This document shows positions 20,339 through 29,122 of a stretch of DNA of 64,000 nucleotides, piece after piece; the stretch's first letter is position 1, and the number at the start of each line of letters is the position of its first letter. Position numbers and translations under genes: made by a program. Origin of the DNA: Dactylonectria macrodidyma (taxonomy: Eukaryota; Ascomycota; Sordariomycetes; Hypocreales; Nectriaceae); assembly GCA_020744425.1 (NCBI GenBank), contig JAGMUV010000033.1:434001-498000 (forward strand), given 5' to 3'. Below the pieces are notes generated by a model. It was not told where the DNA came from. It did no database searches and saw only the letters and a list, made by a program, of their open reading frames with translations.

Positions 20339-21281
20339 GTCGGCCGTCGTATCGAGACGGAATGAACCTAAAAACGCTGGTACGTGAGAGGAATGGCCAG
20401 TATCGGATTCTCATGGCGGCAAATTTCACTGCTCTCCTGCCTAAGCAAGGTCTAGAAAGGTTGATGGCAACACGGGTCATCTTAGCCGCCCTCACGCACA
20501 TGGTGGTCAGCCCACAACAGACATACGCACTCTATGGAAGAGAGGCACCCTCGAATCTGTCAGAAGGATGCTGTATTCGAGATACAGAAAATAACTGTTG
20601 TCTACCCCAAGCATCACCCTTCGCACTACCCTCTCTTTATGCTATACGTGGCGGGCATCTATCGAAGACAAAGTCCACTGCTTCGGATACGCTGACGACA
20701 CCTGTGTCCACACTTCAATGCAATTTCTGTTGCTAGGCCGCCACGCGACCAGGAAGCCGGGCAAGAAGGACCTCGAAATGCGGCCGGAGACTGCGGAACT
20801 GAAGGTTGCCTTTGCTCAAGCAGCAACAGGAGCCAGTGTCGGTCTTTTATGGCTGTATCTGGAGGGAATGTGATGAAATGCTGGCGTAGCTAGGTAACAA
20901 TCACCATTAGAACAACTAGAATCACAGGCGGGAATGGTCTCAATTGCCACGCCAGAATTCGCAGGCTTAAGATGCCTGGTTATCATCAAGGCCCACGTCT
21001 CTTCGGCGTTGACGTGCCATGTTCACCGCCTTGCCTGGAGTGGCCTCTTTGTAGGTTTTACGGCGGGGGTCTCGATTGTTACTCTTGCAGTGCCGCTCAA
21101 TCGTTCCAAAATCGTTCCAAGGTTCGTCGTGCCCCTATCACCCACATTGCAGTAATCCATTGGGTTTCAAGCAGGGATCATTGCTTCACTCCACCCAAAT
21201 CTAATCGTCACTCCAGCCCCAACAGGTTTCCAGGGAATTCGCCAGGTCAGCCGGCCGTTCAAAAGAGCCTCTCTAGCCGTC
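20339..21281. other. no supported gene
   Basis: Only short overlapping frames are present. A YADD tetrapeptide occurs at about 20690 without any other reverse-transcriptase motif. I see nothing else in this stretch. Confidence 0.3.
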
Positions 21282-22099
21282 CTATTTCGCCCGACGCCGA
21301 GTTGTAGTTGGACGCCTTTTGGATACTCTCTGAGGTTTTGCTAAACGTGTAGGCTTTGGACCAGCACTAATCCGCCTGGGTCTTAATTGAGAGCTACCGA
21401 CGTGTGGATCGGTAGCAACGATGCCGGAGGGGTCTGCAGCCGTTTTGGGTTCGGCCACCTGCAAGCGTTTGCTCCTTCGTGGTGGTACAGGAGCAGCCTT
21501 TGGGAGGGGAGCAGGGACGTCTAGTCCAGGTAAAGATTGTTGAGCCTCGGACGGTAATTCAGAGGCATTCAGTCGACGTCGGAGCTCAGGTCCGTTCTTT
21601 CCACGAGCCTTGGACACCTTCGTCGAATGAACTGGACCAAGTGGAGCCTGTCCACCCTCGAATCGCCGTCTCTGTTGCGGGCCAGATTGGGGAGCCTCTT
21701 GACTTGCTGCATGGCGGCGTCGTGAATTTGAAGCAGTGGAAGAGTGACTGACATCGCCATTCAGTAATTCTGCGGGATCAGTGGCCAGAGATGGTTCTTG
21801 CGGAGACGCGTTTAGGCTACCAGACACTGGGCCGTGACTTGATTCGGCAGGCGACGGAGACCTGAAGAGATTCCTTCTCGGACGTGTTCCCCCGGTTCCA
21901 TAACCGTCGCTCTCAAGCGCACCCGAAAGAGTGTCCGCAGGTGGTTCTTGCTGAGACGCGTTCCGGATACCCGGCGCTTGGCCGTTTGGCTCGGCAGGGA
22001 GGGGGGCCCCGAATATCGACCAGGAGGCACTTCTCTGTCGTCCCCGAGCGCGGTTGCTTGAACAGAGGCAGCATCATCGCCCAACTCTTCGCGAAGCAT
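21282..22099 (-). CDS. basic low-complexity protein, frame probably broken in a homopolymer
   Basis: The downstream frame (21827-21282 from its own ATG, open further up) is Ser/Pro/Arg-rich and ends RRPTTTRRRAK. Read upstream without a stop it gives PAEPNGQAPGIRNASQQEP, which parallels PAESSHGPVSGSLNASPQEP about 60 residues later, so coding extends upstream. An ATG-started frame at 22099 (MLREELGDDAASVQATALGD) joins it only if one base is gained or lost near the G6C4 run at about 22010. The two repeats are visible at DNA level around GAGACGCGTT (21808 and 21954). Function is unknown. The basic Pro/Ser-rich make-up suggests a disordered nucleic-acid or chromatin protein, but this is a guess. 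Confidence 0.4.
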
Positions 22100-23396
22100 C
22101 TCCTCGAGAGGCTGTTCATGCTTCTAGGACATCCTAGGCAGTACACCCCATTTCCTATTCCAAATTCCCCTCTCCATCCAGGTGTTCTTCACTCTTCATA
22201 GGCCGTCGAATTAACGTCGAGAGGGGTCGGTGTAGTGGCTCTTTCAACGCTTGGCTCGTTCTGGGTCGGTCTGCCGCCTGCCCAGGCATGAAGGGCAGCC
22301 TGATGATCGAGTCTCTCATCTTTGAGATCAGTCGAGTCTGTTGATCACATAAGAGCTTTCCCTCAAGTAGGCAGATTTGAGTGGCCGTGTTTGGTTCGCA
22401 CTAGTGGGCACACCTCCCCTTGTTCCCGGGCGGAATAGACTGGTGTGTGTGTGCACGGCCGTTCCTTGTACTGTGCCTCAACATTCACAGCATTCACAGA
22501 GTTGTGCAGTGAGGGTGCCTCTTCGAAGGGCACACGTTGGACTGGTTCTGTTCCTGGTCGCCTGGTATCGAGTATTATTATTTTCGCCTGGTGCCAAACC
22601 TTCCAATTTCACATGAACTCTCTACAGCCGGACCGGCGACTTCTAACATAAATAAGAAGTCAGAAAAGTCTCCTCGCAAGACCTCTCGGATACAGGTGCC
22701 AATCCAGAAAGGCCGTCATGGAGGAACCAGTTGGATGCTCGGTGCAGATGGTCACCTTTTTTTTTTAGAGGCGATTGTTCTGTTACTGCATCACAATTTG
22801 TACCACGAATGTGTCGGAATTTCTTCCCAGGTAACAATACCTAAATCACCCCGTCATAACTACCGTCAGTGAATAAGAACGGGATTCGCATTATGCAATG
22901 TCCATTTCACGGTGTCGCTGAAGCAGTCTTCTCCGACGTCGAGGGTCACTCTCGAGTGACGCGGTCAGCACGCGCCCGCGGCCCCTGTGTTCGCGCCCTG
23001 CCACCCTGCATCGGTGATGGGTGTTGTGTGTCGGATTTCGCTTGTGTTTGGGCAGACTTCTCCAATAAGATCACGTCTGGCTAACGAACGAAGTTGGCTA
23101 AGGCGGTTTACAAGGTGCTTTTACAACATTGGCCAAGAGATCTTCGCAAAAGCTGCCCCCCAAGGCTGCGTGGGGCTTCAGTGAATCCTAACTATGCTGT
23201 GGCGTGGCGGAGTCGCGCTAGGATCCCCTGCGGAGCTAGCTAAAGCGGCGGATGGGCTGTCTTGGGAGAGATCGTCTATGTCTCGAGTTGCCTTACATTT
23301 CAGGCGGCAATTGGGACCCCGCTTGAACAGGTCCCTGACACCCTGGCCCACAAACAGCGACATTAATAGCTACCCCGCTCTGAACTAGAGCTCTCC
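22100..23396. other. intergenic, promoter side of RIC8
   Basis: No supported gene. Only short frames without domains are present, plus a T10 run near 22760. Confidence 0.3.
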
Positions 23397-24876
23397 ATGA
23401 ACATCAGTGAGATGGATATCCTGAAGAAGCTCGAGACAGAGGTTGGCTCGTCTCGCGATGCAGCCCTCGAACAATTTCTCAACCTCACCAGACGCCGCGA
23501 AGAGCATGATAACACCGTCTTGCGAGAGAGCATCGCCATCATCGGCCGCTGCGCGTTCGAGGCGCCGAATGTCTCACCAGCCACTCGCCACTTGGCGTTG
23601 CGATGCATAAACAACGTCTTTTGCCTGTCGCAGCCGACGAGACAATTGTTCGTCGATTCAGGTTTCCCCGAAGCATTAATTGAGCTCATGCAGGTGAGTG
23701 ACATTATCCCATTAGACTCTTGAGGCTCCTTCATGTGACTGATACCTGTGAGCAGAGCAATGACGCCGACGATGTATCCCTCTCGATGAGATTAATGCTC
23801 CTTTGCTCGGTCGGCACAACTCTCGACCTCACGCCGCATTTTGAAGGTGGAAATCTTGCACAGATTATCAATATTGCTGGTGCTTCCCATCCATTATAAC
23901 CCTTGAAAAGCTTTCTAACATTTTCCATTCTTCCAGAACATCTCTCATCATGCGAGAGATGCTTTCGAACCATCGTTGGTGCCGACCTTGAATCTCCTCA
24001 GCACCCTCGGGGCCAACCGGAAATACGAATCTCAGACATACCGATTCTTAGACTCTCTACCTCCTATACTCGAGACGCTTAAGAAAGCCGTCATCCCGTC
24101 GCCACCCCTGAGCCCTCTGGTGTCGCTCCTCATCAGCTCCCTTCTCGCAATTCCCTTTGACGAGGAACTCCCAAGCTCCATCGTGGACAAATTGGTGGAC
24201 ATTCTGGACCTGGCTCTTCCAACCAACCTGGACAACGGAGAAGATGCGGACAGCACGGTCTCGCCACTCATGGCACTGCTGCTCCGAACCACTAGCCAGC
24301 CCGGGACAAAGCTCCGCCTCCGTGCACGCATGATAGCGTCCGACCACGACCGCACGACTGTACTAGGCCGGGGCGACTCTCTCCCACACAGATTGATCAG
24401 ACTCAGCGCAGAAATCACGGCCCCGAACCTCAAACAGCTCGCCGCCTTGCTCCTCTTCAAACTCTCCGATGAGGACCCTAGACAGCTCATCACCAACGTG
24501 GGATATGGGTACGGCGTGGGCATTTTACAATCAACGAACACGCCATTCTCGCCAGAAGACTTAGAGACTGGACAGATGGCCATGGGAAGGTCTAATGTCA
24601 ATCCCATCACCGGCCAAATGGTAGCTGCAGAGACCGCGGCCTCCCAGCCCGATCTAGCTGAAATGACGCAAGAGGAGAAGGAGCGTGAGGCGGAGAGGCT
24701 ATTTGTCCTGTTTGAGAGGTAAGTGTCCCTTCATCCCCAGGTCATTCAAGGCTACTGACTCTTTTCACTCCAGGCTGAGAGGGACGGGTGTGGTGAACAT
24801 CGAGAACCCTGTAGCGAGGAGATCAGGCCATGTTGAGGAGCTCCATGATGATTCCAGTGATGACACGAACAGGTAG
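23397..24876 (+). CDS. ric8: RIC8 (synembryn), G-alpha chaperone/GEF
   Basis: RIC8 proteins fold and activate heterotrimeric G-alpha subunits in the cytoplasm. In fungi they act in growth, conidiation and virulence signalling. Exon 1 is 23397-23693 (MNISEMDILKKLETEVGSS...; donor GTGAGT) and exon 2 starts at 23756 (SNDADDVSLSMRLMLLCSVG). Exon 3 is 23937-24718 (NISHHARDAFEPSLVPTLNL...; NVGYGYGVGI near its end; KEREAERLFVLFER), and exon 4 is 24774-24876 (LRGTGVVNIENPV). Armadillo-like helical repeats fill the middle, as expected. The second intron is odd. The only GT near the end of exon 2 (23880) would shift the frame. A GC donor at 23876 would keep it. The C-terminal tail is short compared with typical family members. 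Total is about 435 residues. Confidence 0.85.
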
Positions 24877-25402
24877 TAGTTGATGTTAGGGGATGTCGTG
24901 CTGAAAGGCTAGCTGGCTGACCACTGTGGTGTGCACATTCAAAGGGTCTTACTGGTATTCAAGTAGTGTGTCAAAAGGCTGAGCTCTTGAATCTACTTCT
25001 TGTTTTGACTATCTTCATATCTTCATTCCCTTCCCTGTAACCTTCATGCCCCCCTTGCTAAACATCATCGTCACAACTGGATATAGAACTGGCCAAGCTA
25101 GGATCTCCCTTTACGAATAATGCTCCGAGATATCACTGTTTATACACGAGATGCGATGCCCTAACCGCTTTAACTAATCAAAGGTTGTCCTAGAAATAGA
25201 CACGTCAGTCGCACAAAACCAAGAAAGCAAAATAAGATAATACAGTTTTGCGAAGCGCCTCAGAGTTCAATTTGTGTAGCTAAAAGAAGGCAAGACTGGC
25301 GATGAAGACATAACCAGCCCTCGGAGAACAGAAAGACGTCTGCAAGGAGCGACATCGGGCTCCCCGCCGGCCGAAACGGGGGGACCTGGAACCAGACTGC
25401 AC

Positions 25403-25438
<36 letters not shown>

Positions 25439-25549
25439 CGACCTCCACTACCAAATCTCCGTTCCATCCAGTCTTGCAAGTCAATTGATGTCAGCTCTGA
25501 GCTAATCATGGGAATAACAAGGGGTGGAAGCAGACCACGGTACGCACAA
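24877..25549. other. intergenic, with CA microsatellite
   Basis: No gene. It holds the 3' flanks of RIC8 and of the glycine-rich gene, and a (CA)n tract at about 25400-25437. Confidence 0.5.
25400..25437. repeat. (CA)n microsatellite
   Basis: About 19 CA units with one CG interruption near the left end. Confidence 0.95.
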
Positions 25550-25720
25550 TCAGATGGGCTTGGTGTCAGCGAGGTTATCGTCAATGATTATGTCCCCGAT
25601 GGTGCCGCCGTGGCCGTTCTGGCCGGTGGGGTTGCCACCGGCGGGGTTGGTCCCGCCAGAGCCGCCACTGGGAGCGCCGCCGCCGCTACCGGTGTTGGGG
25701 TTGCCGCCGCCGCTAGACAT
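25550..25720 (-). CDS. small glycine/asparagine-rich protein, 56 residues
   Basis: Single exon, 57 codons with stop, beginning MSSGGGNPNTGSGGGAP and ending GTIGDIIIDDNLADTKPI. About 40% is glycine, arranged in GG/GGN steps, followed by a short acidic, aliphatic tail. The untranslated leader is C/A-rich before the ATG, and a TATAAAGAG box lies at 25847-25855 on the same strand, about 130 bp upstream. This is a normal layout for a well-expressed fungal gene. No signal peptide or domain is visible and function is unknown. The GC-rich opposite-strand frames here are shadows of this gene. Confidence 0.6.
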   Translation of the reverse strand: MSSGGGNPNTGSGGGAPSGGSGGTNPAGGNPTGQNGHGGTIGDIIIDDNLADTKPI

Positions 25721-25860
25721 TGTCGCTGGGATGTGTTGGGGGTTGCTTAGTTTGGTGTGTTCTTATGAGTTGTTTGCCGAGTGGAGTTGCGATGATGAGC
25801 TTTGTGGAGGACAAGAAGATCGAGGGAGAATCATGGGAGGCAAAGGCTCTTTATAGACCT
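25721..25860 (-). promoter_or_regulatory. promoter and leader of the glycine-rich gene
   Basis: TATAAAGAG (minus strand, 25847-25855) followed by a CT/CA-rich leader reaching the ATG at 25720. Confidence 0.5.
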
Positions 25861-27023
25861 GAATCAATACTCGTAGCGCACAGGCTGCTAGTCTGGATTC
25901 GGGGATATGGGATCTCTGCGTCTGTGTATACGCGCCTGGGCCATGCTATGAGACATTCTATCGGTGATAAGCCATCCTAGGCGGCATCCCCAAGGTGCAG
26001 AAAGCGCTGAGCCATAGAGCAGGTGATGAACTTTAAGCGAGGAGAGCACAGGAGCTGAAGCTGGGCCGGCATAACCGGCTCTGGCTGCAACTGGGCAACT
26101 TGCATCAGACCAACCGATGACTCATGAGTAAACTGCACATCAGGCAAGAAAATGCCGTTTGTACAAGGGTGAGTGAAGAATGGGGGCCTTGAACAGGCAA
26201 CATAGTCCGAGCGCAATTGTGGTACAATAACATTCACAACAATGGCACCAAATTGGCTGTTAGAAAGTGAACGAGGAAGGGCATTCGACATGTCCGCAAA
26301 TGCATGAGCAGACACGCAGCTCCCGTCGTTGTTCGCATTTCTCCCCTGACCTCAGGCCACTCGGCTCGGCGCGGCACAAGCGAGTTAAATGTGTGTTGAA
26401 CCAGTTGGCAAAGTGGAACGCTCCAACAAGATCCTATCAACAATAAGGCATGCTGCGTAGTATGCATTGTCAAAAGAAGCACACCATCTGGGTGGCTGCC
26501 TTGCCACCTAAGGAGGTGCGATCCGAAGTCCTTCCACGTTGGTTCTGCCTGCCAGTGCTTAATACGTGCACGAAATGAGACGCTCGCTCTTTCATGAGAA
26601 ACGCTACGTGATACCCAAGGCTCAATGCATAAGACATAACCAAAGAGAGCAGAATGCCGCAGTTCGCTCTCCGCTGCAGGAATGAGCCCAATACACAACG
26701 CCGTCCGTGCTGTACCAACACCCGTCAGAGGCATAACTAACCAGATCCCCATTTAGCAATCGGCGGCCTGTCCTGTACCAAGTAACAAGCGACTGCCGCA
26801 TGAGGGCAATCAAGCAGTGCTTCCATCGCAGGTTCAGGTTCAGGTTCAATTCCTACTCGGTTTTAGCCGCCATTCCACAGCAGCCATGCCCGGTAAGCGG
26901 GGTTTGGCTGACAGCCGAAGCGCCCCGAATGTTTGTCCGTGGCGCCCCACTTCGCCAACACCATCCGGCGTTTGGCCAGCTGACCAAATGGTCTGAGCTT
27001 GCTGAGGTAAAAAGGGAGTGCGG
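25861..27023. other. no supported gene
   Basis: Frames present lack domains and overlap on both strands. A short GGTTCA triple repeat lies at about 26831-26847. The first copy of the MITE target duplication ends this stretch (27015-27023). Confidence 0.3.
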
Positions 27024-27448
27024 TTACCTCAGTTCCTCAGGCTCTCTGCCTCGGGCGCCAAGGCGCCTCTTACCAAAAGGGTAAGACCTCTCCAGAGGGC
27101 CTGAGCGCAATTCCCAGATTTTTGGTGGCGTTGTTACTCGGTTTGAAACGCCGTATTTCCTTTTATATTATTGAAAACCTGAAAGTTTTCAGCTCATAAT
27201 TATAGCTAAAAACAATGAATTTATTGCTACCCTTTTTTCTTTCGGAAATACCCTAAAACGGGGATGTGGCAGCTTCCCAAATTTGATCAGTTTATCGATT
27301 TCGCGAGTTTTGGGTGGAAACATCCCGCATCGAACGACAACGCCACCAAAAATCTGGGAATTGCGCTCAGGCCCTCTGGAGAGGTCTTACCCTTTTGGGT
27401 AAGAGGCGCCTTGGCGCCCGAGGCAGAGAGCCTGAGGAACTGAGGTAA
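27024..27448. mobile_element. Mutator-like MITE with 111/112-bp terminal inverted repeats
   Basis: The left arm 27024-27134 and right arm 27337-27448 are reverse complements apart from one base (CTTACCAAAAGGG against CTTACCCAAAAGGG). The ends read TTACCTCAGTTCCTCAGGCT. The 9-bp sequence GGAGTGCGG flanks the element at 27015-27023 and 27449-27457. A 9-bp duplication with inverted repeats over 100 bp is the pattern of Mutator-like elements, such as Hop of Fusarium. The 202-bp interior is AT-rich and non-coding, so the element is non-autonomous. It lies 112 bp upstream of the start of the gene at 27561. Confidence 0.88.
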
Positions 27449-27560
27449 GGAGTGCGGGATTTATTTCGTCACGTGGCCAGACTAGAACGACGTTGCGATC
27501 ACGCGCGTGATTGAGGGTCAGTTTTTCCACTCAAGTTAGCACGCGCGGGACAACCACATC

Positions 27561-28813
27561 ATGACCCAACAAACTATCCAGTTCGAAGCCATCGCTAATA
27601 GCGTGTGTTGTTCTTTCAGCAACACTCGGATTTCAAGCCAAGCGCCCGCAAATACTGACGCCAGGCTAGATTCTTTGCACAGTGATCCCCTGGAATCTCC
27701 TGCAGAAGTGCGACTCTTAAAGGGATCAAAAGAAGCCTGGATTGCATATCGCGTGGCAGTTGAGGAGGGACGCGTCAAACCTGAGGAATTCGAAAAATTG
27801 TCGTGTACCGAAGTCGACAATCTAGTTGCAATGACCAACGGCATTCTAGAGCGCTCGACGATCACCACACTGACCTCGCAGACTTTCCTTCTTTCAGATC
27901 GAGCTAGACAGAGAACTAGTAGGTTAAGCATCACTTCATACCGCACACTTCTCACAGATCAGAGCGATACAATTCAATACTCGGAATACCTGTCAGCACA
28001 GAACTTCCTCCTTCGAGAAGTAGACACAAGCGCAAGCGAGGCGACCCAGTGGTGACAAACACGCAAGAATCCCACCAATCTCCCAGCCTCGCTATCGTGT
28101 TTCCGACAATGCGAGAGACCCAAGTGCCGAGGGCGACAGCAGACGCCGCAATCGACGACCAACGCGAACCAGCCTCCTCGAATGACATACAAGCACCCAA
28201 CAGCAACCCAACACTCAACAGCATGACAGGTGACTTGAATACCGTGGTTCGAGATATGAGGCCTCAATGGGACCCATTTGAGGGATGCCGCGCTGTATGG
28301 CCACCAGCGAAACACTTGCAACATGTGTTCCCCCCACCTCTTTGTCGGGACATTATACAGCTAAATGCGTTTGCATCCATTGGCTTGCAGTGGACGCCAG
28401 AGGCCGCCGAATCACGATTCAGTTTTCACCTCAAAGACAAAGCGGACTCAGACCTCGCCTTCGAACTTTACGGTGTACATATCGACATCATCGATGCTGG
28501 ACTGCCTACTTCTTGTAGAGCTGTCTCTTTCATGAACGGATCAGTCGCAAAAATACGGCAGGGCAGCCAGATCGAGTTCAAGCAGGCTAAGACCGAACCA
28601 ATCAAGGGGCGCATTGGTGACCTAGTGGATAATGCGGTAAATGGTTGCAAAAGGCGTTCACTCGAGGACAATGCTGGTGGAGCTTTGACGGACTGTGTTG
28701 TCCTTAATATTTTCGGCGATCCAAGCCAGTTCACACGTGTTGATGTCATATCTGACATGCCACTCATATATGAGATTTCTAAATGGCTCTGGACGAATGA
28801 ACCAGTAGCTTAG
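27561..28813 (+). CDS. unknown protein, two exons (about 405 residues)
   Basis: Starts MTQQTIQFEAIANSVCCSFS. The first frame runs through WIAYRVAVEEGRVKPEEFEK to about 27922. A 35-nt GT-AG intron (27923-27957, GTTAAG to CACAG) brings it in phase into a second frame with a basic stretch SRSRHKRKRGD, a probable nuclear signal near 28025. That frame continues to its stop at 28813, with an ordered C-terminal part (WDPFEGCRAVWPPAKHLQHV, then RFSFHLKDKADSDLAFELYG, ending IYEISKWLWTNEPVA). The intron is shorter than others here, so a one-base frameshift is the alternative. I do not recognise any domain. The mixed, non-repetitive composition supports a real protein. A MITE lies immediately upstream and may carry or disturb its promoter. 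Confidence 0.55.
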
Positions 28814-28831
28814 TCATTCGTGGTCCCTCCA

Positions 28832-29122
28832 TCAAAGCTGCCTCATCTCTCCCCCATCAGGTACTTGCACGAAAGACCCCTCGGGCAAGACAACGCATCC
28901 CTGCGACTTATCTATTGTCATCCAAGTTTCTCCATTCTTCGGGAGGTATTGTATGTTTCCGTTAGACCAAATCACCTCCTGTCCAATGCCCTTCACAGCC
29001 CCTCCGATATCCCTGACCCTGGTGGCCTTGTCGTACTTGTCCTGATCGAAAGCTTGAACTACCAAGGAAGACTGGAAGCTCGTCAGTTGAGTGTCTACAG
29101 TCAAATCTTGATATCTTACCAT
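28832..29122 (-). CDS. small unknown protein (80 residues), intron right after the ATG
   Basis: The ATG at 29122-29120 is followed directly by a 48-nt intron (29119-29072: donor GTAAGA, branch CTGAC, acceptor TTCCAG). The second exon, 29071-28832, is exactly 80 codons with stop: SSLVVQAFDQDKYDKATRV, GQEVIWSNGNIQYLPKNGET, and ending PDGGEMRQL. Reading through the intron also stays open (96 residues), so splicing is not forced by frame. It converges with the upstream neighbour, with only 18 bp between the two stops. No domain recognised. Confidence 0.45.
   Translation of the reverse strand: MVRYQDLTVDTQLTSFQSSLVVQAFDQDKYDKATRVRDIGGAVKGIGQEVIWSNGNIQYLPKNGETWMTIDKSQGCVVLPEGSFVQVPDGGEMRQL

Noticed and set aside
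20680..20710. YADD tetrapeptide (HCFGYADDTCV) suggesting a reverse transcriptase
   Set aside because: No other reverse-transcriptase motif occurs in the frame or nearby, so it is probably chance.
25508..25856. Plus-strand Gly/Ala/Pro-rich frames
   Set aside because: GC-rich complements of the small glycine-rich minus-strand gene.
26234..26752. 172-codon minus-strand frame
   Set aside because: Composition is not protein-like and other frames overlap. Nothing recognised.
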